DNA from: VFMC01 sp046331225
Lineage (GTDB): Bacteria; Actinomycetota; Acidimicrobiia; Acidimicrobiales; Ilumatobacteraceae
DNA length: 64,000 nucleotides
Reading direction: 5' to 3'
NCBI GenBank assembly: GCA_046331225.1
Contig: JAXLRF010000012.1
Coordinates: 61,799-125,798 of the forward strand
The notes below the pieces were generated by a model. The model saw nothing but the letters and a program-made list of their open reading frames with translations, was not told the DNA's origin and searched no databases. Shown piece by piece: positions 43,324-52,522 of this stretch. Each line of letters begins with the position of its first letter. Within the stretch, counting starts at the first letter, position 1. The translations under genes were made by a program, and so were the position numbers.

Positions 43324-43460
43324 ATTTCTGGGTGCCACGACGTCGGGCCGACCAGCGTCGGTGAGGACTCACTGGCACCCGGGAGCGAGTCCCGAATGTC
43401 CTGGGTGCCAGTGATCTCTCGATGTCAGGCGATTCGTCGGAGCGTGGCGCCCAGAACGTC
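43324..43460. repeat. Palindromic intergenic repeat cluster, two copies
   Basis: The 259-base gap 43247-43505 holds two more copies of the repeat seen at 30931: one inverted (about 43324-43386) and one direct (about 43394-43460). Both have CTGGG(T/C)GCCA-type arms in inverted order. They are more diverged than the first cluster. Confidence 0.75.
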
Positions 43461-43505
43461 CGACCCGCACCTGGAAGCGGGCGAAGGGCCCTACGCTCGA
43501 CGGTC

Positions 43506-44390
43506 GTGATCGGCGTCGTCGTGCTCACCTACGCCCCGGCGCCGGGGATGCTCGAGGCGTGCCTCGCCGCGCTGCGCGGCCCGCACGGCGGCCCCGCCGA
43601 CGAGCCGGTGCACGTGGTGCTGGTCGACAACGGAGGCGTCACCGCGGCACTCGACGACGACGTGCTCGACGGTGTCGAGGTGCTCCGGTCGTCGACCAAC
43701 ATCGGCTTCGCCGGCGGCATGAACCTCGGGGTGCGGCACCTCGTCGGGCACGGGGCGCGAGCGGTGATGATCCTCAACGACGACGTGGTGGTCGAACCCG
43801 GGTGGCTCGGGCCGCTCGTACGCGAACTCGACGATCCGGCCGTGGGTGCCGTGCAACCCAAGCTGCTGTTCGACACCGACCCGCCCACGATCAACAGCCT
43901 CGGCGTGCATCTCGGTCACGACGGTGCCGGCACCGACATCGGCATGCACCAGCCCGACGACCCCGACGACGTCTCGTCGCGCGACCTCGCGATCTTCACG
44001 GGTGGTGCGGTGTTGCTGCGCGACCGGTTCGTCACCGAGACCGGCGGGTTCGACGAGCGCTTCTTCCTCTACTACGAAGACGTCGACCTCGCCCTGCGCG
44101 GTGCCGAGCTCGGCTGGCGTCATCGCCTCGCTCCGGCCAGCCGGGTGCGACACCGCGGCAGCGCCACCGTCGCCACGATCGGTGACCGGGCAGCGTTCCT
44201 ACGCGAGCGCAACCGGATCTGGGTGCTGTTCCGCCACCGACCGTGGGCCGACGTGAGGCGCGGCCTCTGGCTGGCGGCCCGACGGGTGCGATGGGCACCA
44301 CGCCGCGCCCACGCGATCGCCCTGATGGGTGGGGTCGCAGCCGCGCCACGGCTGCTCGCGGCGCGACGTCGCGCACGCCGTCGTCAGTGA
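43506..44390 (+). CDS. GT2 family glycosyltransferase (rhamnosyltransferase-like)
   Basis: The protein has 294 residues from GTG 43506, with TACGCT at 43492-43497 eight bases upstream. Motifs are VIGVVVLTYAPAPGML, VLVDNGG, NIGFAGGMNLGVRH, the metal site ILNDDVVVEPGW, and FFLYYEDVDLALRGAELGW. It ends in a strongly basic tail (AARRRARRRQ). A sugar-transfer role in the same glycan pathway is likely; donor and acceptor are unknown. Confidence 0.87.
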   Translation: MIGVVVLTYAPAPGMLEACLAALRGPHGGPADEPVHVVLVDNGGVTAALDDDVLDGVEVLRSSTNIGFAGGMNLGVRHLVGHGARAVMILNDDVVVEPGWLGPLVRELDDPAVGAVQPKLLFDTDPPTINSLGVHLGHDGAGTDIGMHQPDDPDDVSSRDLAIFTGGAVLLRDRFVTETGGFDERFFLYYEDVDLALRGAELGWRHRLAPASRVRHRGSATVATIGDRAAFLRERNRIWVLFRHRPWADVRRGLWLAARRVRWAPRRAHAIALMGGVAAAPRLLAARRRARRRQ

Positions 44391-44510
44391 GGTCTCAAGA
44401 CTTCGTCTGATCGTGGCCCCGCCGTGGGGGAGGGACGAATCGCTCTCAAGAGTCTCCGGAGAAAGGTCCGATACCTCCTTGACAGCGGAAGCGGACCACG
44501 GAGCGGGACG

Positions 44511-46547
44511 ATGGCGAGAGCACGGAGGATGGCGAGTGGCCTGGTTGGCTGCGCACTGGCGCTGACCACCCTGGGCACCGTGGCGACGGCGGCGACCGCG
44601 GCAGCGGACGCGACCCCGAGCTTCATCCCGCCGGACGCCGACTGGCTCACCACGGTGAACTACTTCCGCGAGATGGCCGGCCTCGGGCCGGTGACGGCCG
44701 ACGCCACGATGTCGGACGGTGCGTACAAGCACTCGTGCTACATGCTGCAGAACGACATCGCCCACGACGAGGTGCCGGGCAAGCCGGGCTACACCGCCGA
44801 GGGCGACCACGCCGGCAACTCGGGCAACGTCGCCGTGTCGAGCGTCTACAACACCAGCGACCGCAGCCACATCGAGCTCTGGATGACCGGCCCGTTCCAC
44901 GCGATCGGCATCATCCGTCCCGAGTTGCAGCGCGTCGGCTACGGCAAGTGCGACAGCACCACCACCCCCAAGTGGCACTCGGGCGCGACGCTCGACGTGC
45001 TGAGCGGCCTCGGGTCCGACCAGGCCCGCTCGAACGCCGTGGTGTGGCCCGGCAACGGCACCACCACCAACCTCAGCCGGTTCGTCGTCGAGACCCCCGA
45101 TCCCCGCGTGTTCTGCGGCTGGGGCGGCGAGACCGTCGGCCTGCCCGTGATCGCGATGATGCCCGAGGACGTCAACGGCGGTGTGTCCGCCTCGATCGTC
45201 GGCCCCAACGGCCCGCTCGAGACCTGCGCGATCTCCGAGCTCAACACCAACGGCACCGCGCAGGCGATCCTCGACTGGGACGACGCGATCGTCGCGATGC
45301 CCCGCACGCCGCTCACGCCCGGCACCTACCAGGTGACCGTCACGAGCCAGGCCCGCACCGTGTCGTGGAGCTTCACCGTCGACCCGGCGGCGGCCACCGG
45401 CGCGGTCGAGCCGGCGCCGACCGCCTCGCCGTCGGGCCCGTCGGTCGGCTTCCAGCCGCTCGCCCCCGCCCGCGTGGTCGACACCCGAGACAACCTCGGC
45501 GCCACCAAGCTCGACGCCGGCGTCACCAAGACCATCCAGATCGCCGGCCGCGGCGGCGTGCCCGCCGGGGCCAGCGCGATCAGCGCGAACTTCACGGTGG
45601 TCGGTCAGAGCGGCGGTGGCTACCTGACGGTGTGGAACTGCGCGGCGACCCGGCCGGTCGTCTCGACGGTCAACTTCTCCGGCGGTGAGGTGGCGCCCAA
45701 CGCGGCGACGATCCCGCTCGACGGCAGCGGCAACCTGTGCGTGTTCTCCACCACCGCCACCCACCTCGTGATCGACGTCAACGGCTTCTACGGCTCGTCC
45801 GGCACGGCCAAGTTCACGCCGGTCAACCCGGTGCGTGTGATGGACACCCGTGAGGGCCTCGGTGCGACCGGACCCCTGACCGACGGCCGGACCGTGTCGC
45901 TCAAGGTGACCGGGACGGCCGGTGTGCCCGAGGGCGTCAGCGCCGTCACGCTCAACGTCACGAGCACGAACTCGTCGCTCGACGGCTACGTCACGGTGTG
46001 GGCCTGCGACGACGAGCAGCCCCTCGTGTCGAACCTCAACCCGGCCCGTGGTCGGGTGCGCCCGAACCTGGTCGTCACCCCGGTCGCGGCCGACGGCACG
46101 GTGTGCCTGTACACGCTCAACTCGACCCACCTGGTGGTCGACGTCACCGGCTACCTGAGCGGCGGCTCGGTGCGGAAGTTCACGCCCAGCGCGCCCTTCC
46201 GGTTCACCGACACCCGCGACCGGCTGCGCCCCGAGGTGAACGCCGGCACCGGTGGCAGCCAGCTGCAGGCCGGCCAGACGCTCGTGGTGCAGATCGCCGG
46301 CGTGCGCGGCGTGCCGTCGGGCGCCAAGGCCGTGTCGCTCAACCTGACCGTGACCAACGCGATCGCAGCCGGCTACATCACGGCCTGGCCGTGCGGCGAC
46401 CGGCCTGTGGTGTCGACGGCCAACTACGAGGCGGGCACCCCGGTGTCGAACGGTGCCCAGCTGCCCCTGTCGGCCGGGGGCACCCTGTGCATCTACTCCA
46501 ACCAGACCGCCCACGTCGTGATCGACGTGAACGGCTGGTGGAGCTGA
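44511..46547 (+). CDS. Secreted CAP-domain protein with three Cys-paired 'DTR' repeats
   Basis: The protein has 678 residues from ATG 44511, with GGAG upstream. A signal peptide (GLVGCALALTTLGTVATAA) precedes a CAP/SCP-like domain at about 40-200 (VNYFREMAGLGPVTAD, HSCYMLQNDIAHDE, HIELWMTGPFHAIGI). A short Ig-like part follows. Three repeats then start with PARVVDTRD, PVRVMDTRE and PFRFTDTRD and end with D-V-(N/T)-G-(F/Y/W). Each repeat has two Cys, unlike those of the 37156 protein. CAP domains have varied extracellular roles; here wall or surface binding is inferred. A longer frame from GTG 44424 would bury the signal peptide. Confidence 0.85.
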   Translation: MARARRMASGLVGCALALTTLGTVATAATAAADATPSFIPPDADWLTTVNYFREMAGLGPVTADATMSDGAYKHSCYMLQNDIAHDEVPGKPGYTAEGDHAGNSGNVAVSSVYNTSDRSHIELWMTGPFHAIGIIRPELQRVGYGKCDSTTTPKWHSGATLDVLSGLGSDQARSNAVVWPGNGTTTNLSRFVVETPDPRVFCGWGGETVGLPVIAMMPEDVNGGVSASIVGPNGPLETCAISELNTNGTAQAILDWDDAIVAMPRTPLTPGTYQVTVTSQARTVSWSFTVDPAAATGAVEPAPTASPSGPSVGFQPLAPARVVDTRDNLGATKLDAGVTKTIQIAGRGGVPAGASAISANFTVVGQSGGGYLTVWNCAATRPVVSTVNFSGGEVAPNAATIPLDGSGNLCVFSTTATHLVIDVNGFYGSSGTAKFTPVNPVRVMDTREGLGATGPLTDGRTVSLKVTGTAGVPEGVSAVTLNVTSTNSSLDGYVTVWACDDEQPLVSNLNPARGRVRPNLVVTPVAADGTVCLYTLNSTHLVVDVTGYLSGGSVRKFTPSAPFRFTDTRDRLRPEVNAGTGGSQLQAGQTLVVQIAGVRGVPSGAKAVSLNLTVTNAIAAGYITAWPCGDRPVVSTANYEAGTPVSNGAQLPLSAGGTLCIYSNQTAHVVIDVNGWWS

Positions 46548-46575
46548 CACCCGCCCGCTCGAGCGGGCCCGACGG

Positions 46576-49293
46576 TCAGACCCAGTACGGGTCGACGGCG
46601 TCGGGGTCGATGTCGTAGTCGGCGATCGCCTTCGCGACGAGATCGGCGTCGACCTGGCCCTGACCGGCCAGCGCCGACAGCACCGCGACCACCACGTGGC
46701 CCTCGTCGATCTCGAAGAAGCGGCGCAGCGACTCACGCGTGTCGGAGCGGCCCATGCCGTCGGTGCCGAGCGGCGTGAAGTTGCGACCGGGCAGCCAACG
46801 GGCGATCTGCTCGGGCACGATCTTCATGAAGTCGGTGACCGCGACCACCGGACCGGGCGAACCGGCGAGCAGGTCGGCCACGACCGGCGTGCGGGCCGGC
46901 TGTGACGGGTGCAGACGGTTCCAGCGCTCGGCCGCCAGCGCGTCTTCGCGCAGCGCCTTGTACGAGGTGGCCGACCACAGCTCGACACCCACGTCGTAGC
47001 GCTCCTTCAGCGCCGCAGCCGCGGCCTGCGCCGCGCCGTGGGCCGAACCGCTGAACAGCAGCGTGGCCTGACGGCTCGCCGCGGGCGCCGCTGCGAACCG
47101 GTACAGGCCGCGCATGATCTGCGCCGCCAGGTCGGGCACGTCGGGTGCCACCGGCATCGGGTAGTTCTCGTTGTAGAGCGTGAGGTAGTAGAAGACGTCC
47201 GGGTCCTGGCCGGTGTTGCCGTACATGCGCTGCAGACCGCTCTGCACGATCGCCGCCACCTCGTACGCGAACGCCGGGTCGTACGCCTGCACCGGCGGCA
47301 CGGTCGACGCGAGCACGAGCGAGTGCCCGTCCTGGTGCTGCAGGCCCTCGCCGAGCAGCGTGGTGCGGCCCGCGGTGGCGCCCATCAGGAACCCACGCGC
47401 ACGGCAGTCGGCCGCCTGCCAGATCAGGTCGCCCACACGCTGGAAACCGAACATCGAATAGAACGTGTAGAAGGGCACCGTCGGGAAGCCGCGGTGCGAG
47501 TACGACGTCGCCGACGCGATGAAGCTCGACATCGCACCGGCCTCGGTGATGCCCTCTTCGAGGATCTGGCCGTTGTTGGCCTCGGTGTACGACAGCAGCA
47601 GGTCGTGGTCGACCGGCTCGTACTTCTGGCCCTGCGAGGCGTAGATCTTCAGCTCGCGGAACAGCGCGTCCATGCCGAACGTGCGGGCCTCGTCGGGGAT
47701 GATCGGCACCACGTGCTTGCCGAAACCCTCGTCGCGGGCGAGGTTGCGCAGCAAACGGGTGAAGCCCATGGTGGTGCTGACGGCCTGGCCGCCCGAGCCC
47801 TTGTGCAGCTCGGCGAACGCCGACTCGGCGGGCAACTGCAACGCCTTGGTGGGCGTGGTGCGACGCTTGGGAATGCTGCCGCCGAGCGCCCGGCGGCGCC
47901 CCATCATGTACTGGTACTCGACGCTGTCCTCGCGTGGCCGGAAGTACGGCGGCAGGTCGCCGTCGAGCGCCGACTCGGGGATCTCGTCGTGCAGGTACAG
48001 CCGGTCGCGCAGCGCGAGCAGCTGGTCCTTGTTCATCTTCTTGATCTGGTGCGTGGCGTTACGCGCCTCGATCTCGGGGCCGAGCGTCCAGCCCTTGATC
48101 GTCTTCGCGAGGATCACGGTCGGCGCACCCGAACCGAGGTTCTCGGTCGCCGCCTTGTACGCGGCGTAGAGCTTGCGGTAGTCGTGGCCGCCGCGAGGCA
48201 GGTTGACGAGGTCGTCGTCGCTCAGGTGCTGCACGAGCGCCCGCAGGCGCGGGTCGGGGCCGAAGAAGTGGTCACGGATGTACGCGCCGTTCTCGACGGT
48301 GTAGCGCTGGAACTCGCCGTCGACGGTGGTGTTGAGCTTGTTCAGCAGCACCCCGTCCTTGTCCTTCGCCAGCAGCTCGTCCCACTTCGAGCCGAGGATC
48401 ACCTTGATCACGTTCCAGCCGGCACCGCGGAACACGGCCTCGAGCTCCTGGATCACCTTGCCGTTGCCGCGCACCGGACCGTCGAGGCGCTGCAGGTTGC
48501 AGTTGACGACGAAGATCAGGTTGTCGAGCTTCTCGCGGCTCGCCAGCGACAGGGCGCCGAGGGTCTCCGGCTCGTCGGTCTCACCGTCGCCGAGGAACGC
48601 CCAGACGCGGCTCTGGCTGGTGTCGTCGAGCTGACGGTTGAGCAGGTAGCGGTTGAACCGGGCGTGGTACAGCGCGGTGAGCGGGCCGAGGCCCATCGAC
48701 ACCGTCGGGAACTCCCAGAAGTCGGGCATGAGCCGCGGGTGCGGGTAGCTCGACAGGCCGCGCCCACCACGGCCGATCTCGCGGCGGAAGTGGTCGAGGT
48801 CGTCCTCGGTGAGGCGGCCCTCCATGAACGCACGGGCGTACGCGCCCGGAGCGGCGTGGCCCTGCATGTACACGTGGTCGCCGGCGTTGCCGTCGTCCTT
48901 GCCGCGGAAGAAGTGGTTGAAGCCGATCTCGTACAGCGATGCCGAGCTGGCGAAGGTGCTGAGGTGACCGCCGATGCCGTCGGCCGACTTGTTGGCGCGA
49001 ACCACCATCGCGGCCGCGTTCCAGCGGACGAAGGCGCGGATGCGGCGCTCGATGTACTCGTCGCCGGGGAACCACGGCTCGGCCTCACGCGGGATCGTGT
49101 TGATGTACGGCGTCGAGACGGTGGCGGGGAAGCTCACCTGGCTCTCCCGCGCGCGCTCGAGCAGCTTCGACAGCAGGAACCGGGCGCGCGGCTTGCCGTG
49201 CTGCTCGATGACCGCGTCGAGGCTGTCGAGCCACTCCGAGGTCTCGCCGGGGTCGGTGTCGGGGAGCTGGTTGACGTACCCGTCGAAGATCAT
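46576..49293 (-). CDS. aceE: Pyruvate dehydrogenase E1 component (homodimeric type)
   Basis: The protein has 905 residues, the usual length of AceE. The thiamine-diphosphate motif is GDGETDEPETLGALSLASR with NLIFVVNCNLQ. Further family blocks are WFPGDEYIERRIRAF, HHFRGK-like NHFFRGKDDGNAGDH, and SYTEANNGQILEEGITEAG. It decarboxylates pyruvate and acetylates the lipoyl E2 in the cytoplasm. Acidic residues dominate the C-terminus. ATG 49293 gives the expected N-terminus. It stands alone here, without E2 or E3 genes, and diverges from rnhA. Confidence 0.95.
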   Translation of the reverse strand: MIFDGYVNQLPDTDPGETSEWLDSLDAVIEQHGKPRARFLLSKLLERARESQVSFPATVSTPYINTIPREAEPWFPGDEYIERRIRAFVRWNAAAMVVRANKSADGIGGHLSTFASSASLYEIGFNHFFRGKDDGNAGDHVYMQGHAAPGAYARAFMEGRLTEDDLDHFRREIGRGGRGLSSYPHPRLMPDFWEFPTVSMGLGPLTALYHARFNRYLLNRQLDDTSQSRVWAFLGDGETDEPETLGALSLASREKLDNLIFVVNCNLQRLDGPVRGNGKVIQELEAVFRGAGWNVIKVILGSKWDELLAKDKDGVLLNKLNTTVDGEFQRYTVENGAYIRDHFFGPDPRLRALVQHLSDDDLVNLPRGGHDYRKLYAAYKAATENLGSGAPTVILAKTIKGWTLGPEIEARNATHQIKKMNKDQLLALRDRLYLHDEIPESALDGDLPPYFRPREDSVEYQYMMGRRRALGGSIPKRRTTPTKALQLPAESAFAELHKGSGGQAVSTTMGFTRLLRNLARDEGFGKHVVPIIPDEARTFGMDALFRELKIYASQGQKYEPVDHDLLLSYTEANNGQILEEGITEAGAMSSFIASATSYSHRGFPTVPFYTFYSMFGFQRVGDLIWQAADCRARGFLMGATAGRTTLLGEGLQHQDGHSLVLASTVPPVQAYDPAFAYEVAAIVQSGLQRMYGNTGQDPDVFYYLTLYNENYPMPVAPDVPDLAAQIMRGLYRFAAAPAASRQATLLFSGSAHGAAQAAAAALKERYDVGVELWSATSYKALREDALAAERWNRLHPSQPARTPVVADLLAGSPGPVVAVTDFMKIVPEQIARWLPGRNFTPLGTDGMGRSDTRESLRRFFEIDEGHVVVAVLSALAGQGQVDADLVAKAIADYDIDPDAVDPYWV

Positions 49294-49340
49294 GAGCGAC
49301 AGTCTCGCACCATTACCGGCGGGTAACGCGGGGACCTCCC

Positions 49341-49389
49341 TACAGTGTTCGAGATGCCCGACATCGTTCGCACGGACCCCCGCACGTGA
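49341..49389 (+). promoter_or_regulatory. Leaderless promoter and 11-codon upstream ORF of rnhA
   Basis: TACAGT (49341-49346) lies seven bases before ATG 49354, which opens an ORF of 11 residues (MPDIVRTDPRT). Its TGA stop (49387-49389) overlaps the GTG start of rnhA (49386). Translation of the tiny ORF would feed ribosomes into rnhA. Confidence 0.5.
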
Positions 49390-49901
49390 GCTCCACCCCA
49401 CGAGAGCTCGTCATCTTCACCGACGGCGCGTGCCAGGGGAACCCGGGACCCGGCGGATGGGCGTGGGCGATCTCGCCCGAAGGGGTCGTGCACGGCTCCG
49501 GCGGCGAGGCCCGCACCACCAACCAGCGCATGGAGATCATGGCGGTGCTCGAGGCACTGCGGGCCCACGCGGGCGGTGACGACCGGATCACGATCGTGAG
49601 CGACTCGACCTACGTGGTGAACTGCTTCCGCGACCGCTGGTGGGTGCGCTGGCAGCAGAACGGCTGGAAGAACTCGAAGAAGGAACCCGTCGCCAACACC
49701 GACCTGTGGAAGCCGTTGATCGAGCTGGTGCAGCGGATGCAGCCCGGCTTCCGTTGGGTGAAGGGCCACTCGGGTGACCGGATGAACGACCTCGTCGACC
49801 GGCTGGCCGTCGAGGCGGCGAAGGGTCCCTTCGACCAGCCGCGGCCGGGCGCCGCACCGGCGACCGCCGCCGACGGCCCCGCCCAGACCTCGTTGTTCTG
49901 A
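49386..49901 (+). CDS. rnhA: Ribonuclease HI
   Basis: The protein has 171 residues. The catalytic set D13 (FTDGACQGN), E50 (QRMEIMAVLEAL), D73 (VSDSTYVV), H128 (KGHSGD) and D138 is complete. The basic handle WWVRWQQNGWKNSKK is present. It removes RNA from RNA-DNA hybrids. The final five residues, QTSLF, resemble the beta-clamp binding motif QLSLF, on a flexible Ala/Pro-rich tail of about 20 residues. The GTG start overlaps the stop of an 11-codon upstream ORF. Confidence 0.94.
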   Translation: MSSTPRELVIFTDGACQGNPGPGGWAWAISPEGVVHGSGGEARTTNQRMEIMAVLEALRAHAGGDDRITIVSDSTYVVNCFRDRWWVRWQQNGWKNSKKEPVANTDLWKPLIELVQRMQPGFRWVKGHSGDRMNDLVDRLAVEAAKGPFDQPRPGAAPATAADGPAQTSLF

Positions 49902-49934
49902 GCGGGCGTCACACCCGCCCGGCATCCTGGGTCC

Positions 49935-51272
49935 ATGGGACAGCGCCACCGGCAGCGTCGAGCTGCAGCCACCCATCGCGCCCGCGCCGGCGCCAGTGAT
50001 CGCCCCTCCGACCGTGCGGCCGACCGCCCTGCCGCCACCGCCGGGTTCACCGCCGACGGCCGCTACGACCCGCGGGCGGTGATCGACGACCTGCTCGCCG
50101 CCGGCGTGCGTCAGGTGCGCCGGCTCGGCCGTCCCGGCGACCCCGGCCTGCCGGAGGTGTTCGCCGGCGTGCACCGGGTCGGCCGCGACGACCTGGTCGA
50201 CGACCTGCTCGCCCACCACCTCGTGCCGCTGCTCGCCGACGTGTGGGCGCGTGGCTGGTCGCCGATCGATCTCGTCCACGCGATGGGCCAGCGCTTCGAC
50301 ACCGCCCATGCCGACCTCGTCGCCGCCGCCGTCCTGCACGATCCGGCGCTGCAGCGCGACGACCGTCCCCAGGTGTGGACCGACCACCTCGCCACCCTGC
50401 GACAGCGACGTACCCGACGCGGCGCCGGGCAGGCCGAGGTCGACCTCGTCACACGGTTCCAGCTGGTGCTCGCACTGGCGAGGTTGCCCGAGGTCGTACC
50501 GGTCGTGGTGCCGCCCTCGCAGTGGCGGGCGGCGGCCGCGGCAGCCCCCGTGCGCGAGCGTCGGCCGGGCGAGACGGTCGACCCGCGCATGCTCGAGCGG
50601 GTGCGGGCGCTGCTGGCCAAGGCCGAGTCGACCGGCTTCGAGGCCGAGGCCGAGGCGTTCATGGGCAAGGCGCAGGAGCTGATGGCCAAGTACGCGATCG
50701 ACGCGGCGATGGTGTCGGCCGCCACCGCCGATGCCCGCTCGTTGGCCGCAGGGGTCGAGGCTCGCCGGCTGCACCTCGACGACCCCTACGCGGCCCAGAA
50801 GGCGCAATTGCTGGGCGCCGTCGCCGCCGTCTACGGCGGACACGTGGTGTGGCACGAGGGCTGGGGCTTCGCGACCGTGATCGGCTTCCCGGTCGAGCTC
50901 GAGCTCACCGAGCTCACGTTCACGTCGCTGCTCGTGCAGATGACGCGGGCGATGGCCAACGCCGGTGCCGCAGGCGGTCGCACGCGATCGGCGTCGTTCC
51001 GGCGTGCGTTCGTGCTCGCGTACGCGCAGCGCATCGGCGAGCGACTCGACGAGGCGCGACGCCGCGTCGACGTCGAGGCCGGCGAGCAGTACGGCGGTGC
51101 GCTGGTGCCGGTGCAAGAAGCCCGCCGGGCCGCGGTCGAGCAACGCTCGAAGGAGTGGTTCCCCGACACCCGTCCGATGCGATCGCGTTCGGTCGACGCG
51201 GGTGGGTGGTACGCCGGTCGTTCGGCTGCCGATCTCGCCGACATCGAGCCGGGCCTGGGCGAGATCGCCTGA
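49935..51272 (+). CDS. DUF2786 domain protein
   Basis: The protein has 445 residues. A basic, disordered N-terminus (GQRHRQRRAAATHRARAGA) is followed by a helical domain. The DUF2786 motif is RVRALLAKAESTGFEAEAEA with QELMAKYAID, near residues 220-260. The family is of unknown function; some members are DNA-associated. It follows rnhA by 33 bases. The C-terminal part is helical and Arg-rich with no known fold. Confidence 0.8.
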   Translation: MGQRHRQRRAAATHRARAGASDRPSDRAADRPAATAGFTADGRYDPRAVIDDLLAAGVRQVRRLGRPGDPGLPEVFAGVHRVGRDDLVDDLLAHHLVPLLADVWARGWSPIDLVHAMGQRFDTAHADLVAAAVLHDPALQRDDRPQVWTDHLATLRQRRTRRGAGQAEVDLVTRFQLVLALARLPEVVPVVVPPSQWRAAAAAAPVRERRPGETVDPRMLERVRALLAKAESTGFEAEAEAFMGKAQELMAKYAIDAAMVSAATADARSLAAGVEARRLHLDDPYAAQKAQLLGAVAAVYGGHVVWHEGWGFATVIGFPVELELTELTFTSLLVQMTRAMANAGAAGGRTRSASFRRAFVLAYAQRIGERLDEARRRVDVEAGEQYGGALVPVQEARRAAVEQRSKEWFPDTRPMRSRSVDAGGWYAGRSAADLADIEPGLGEIA

Positions 51273-51307
51273 CCCGAACACCCGACGTGGCCGCCTACGG
51301 TGGCGTC

Positions 51308-52501
51308 ATGCGATGGCTGGTGGGTGGTGAGGTGCTCGACGTCGACGCGGGCACGTTCCGCAGGGTCGATGTCGGCATCGACCCCACGACGGGCCGCATC
51401 GCCGAGCTCGGGACCGCCCGACCGTCGGTCGACGACGAGGTGGTCGACCTCGGTGGGCGATGGCTGCTGCCGGGGTTGATCGACTGCCACGTGCACCTCA
51501 CGCTCACCACCAACGCCGGCGACCCGATGGCCGAGGCCTCGCGCACCGACGCCCACGTCGCACTCGACACCGCAGCCGCGGCCGAGCGGACGCTGCTCGC
51601 GGGCATCACCACGGTGCGCGACGTCGGCGGGTGGAACTACGTCGAGATGGCCGTGCGCGACGCGATCCGGCGCGGCATCGCTCGTGGGCCGCGCATGTTC
51701 CTCGCCGGCCGCCTGTTGTCGATCACCACCTCGACCGTCGACTACTACCCGGGCATGTACGAGGTGGCCGACGGCGCCGACGCAGTGCGCGCCGCCGCTC
51801 GCCGCCAGCTCGCGAAGGGCGCCGACCTGATCAAGGTGATGGCCACCGGGGCGATGCTGTCGTCCGAGACCGAGGACTCGCGTGCCATCCAGTTCACGCT
51901 CGACGAGTTGAAGGCCGCGGTCGAGATCGCGCACGACAACTTCAAGCACGTGGCCGCGCACTGCCATGCGCTGCGTGGCATCCACCAGGCGGTCGAGGCG
52001 GGGGTCGACAGCATCGAACACGGCACGTTCGCCGACGACGATGCGTTGCGCGCCATGGCTGCCGCCGGCACCGTGCTGGTGCCGACGGTGTGCGCGAGCG
52101 AGCTGCTGTTCCGCGACGAGCACGCGGTGGCCACGATGCCCGACCACCTGTTGGAGCGGATGCGCGCGTTCAACGACCTCCACGTCGACACGCTCCGCCG
52201 TGCACACGAGTTGGGCGTCACCCTGGCGATGGGCACCGACGCCGGCACCCCCGGCAACCATCACGGCCTCAACGCATGGGAGTGCGTGTTCCTGCACCGG
52301 TTGGTGGGCCTGAGCCCGATCGAGTCGATCCGCACCGCCACCGTCCACGCGGCCCGGCTGTTGCGCCAACCCGACCTCGGCCGCCTCGACGTGGGCGCGC
52401 ACGCCGACGTGATCGCCGTCGACGAGCACCCCTTCGACGACATGGAGACGCTCACCCGCGTGAGCGCCGTGGTGAAGGCCGGCGAGGTCGTCCGCGCCTG
52501 A
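51308..52501 (+). CDS. Metal-dependent amidohydrolase (imidazolonepropionase-like)
   Basis: The protein has 397 residues from ATG 51308, with TACGGT (51296-51301) six bases upstream. The small beta domain is followed by the metal motif DCHVHLTL. The bridging Lys is in LIKVMATGAM, the metal His in AAHCHALRG and IEHGTF, and the catalytic Asp in MGTDAGTPGNHHG. It belongs to the group that hydrolyses cyclic amides or Xaa-Pro-type dipeptides; the true substrate is unknown. Longer upstream frames cross the DUF2786 gene. Confidence 0.88.
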   Translation: MRWLVGGEVLDVDAGTFRRVDVGIDPTTGRIAELGTARPSVDDEVVDLGGRWLLPGLIDCHVHLTLTTNAGDPMAEASRTDAHVALDTAAAAERTLLAGITTVRDVGGWNYVEMAVRDAIRRGIARGPRMFLAGRLLSITTSTVDYYPGMYEVADGADAVRAAARRQLAKGADLIKVMATGAMLSSETEDSRAIQFTLDELKAAVEIAHDNFKHVAAHCHALRGIHQAVEAGVDSIEHGTFADDDALRAMAAAGTVLVPTVCASELLFRDEHAVATMPDHLLERMRAFNDLHVDTLRRAHELGVTLAMGTDAGTPGNHHGLNAWECVFLHRLVGLSPIESIRTATVHAARLLRQPDLGRLDVGAHADVIAVDEHPFDDMETLTRVSAVVKAGEVVRA

Positions 52502-52522
52502 CGCCGCAACGAGGCCGACCGA

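Noticed and set aside
44479..44484. TTGACA as the -35 of the CAP-domain gene
   Set aside because: No -10 hexamer exists 16-18 bases downstream; the expected position falls in GC-rich DNA next to the ATG.
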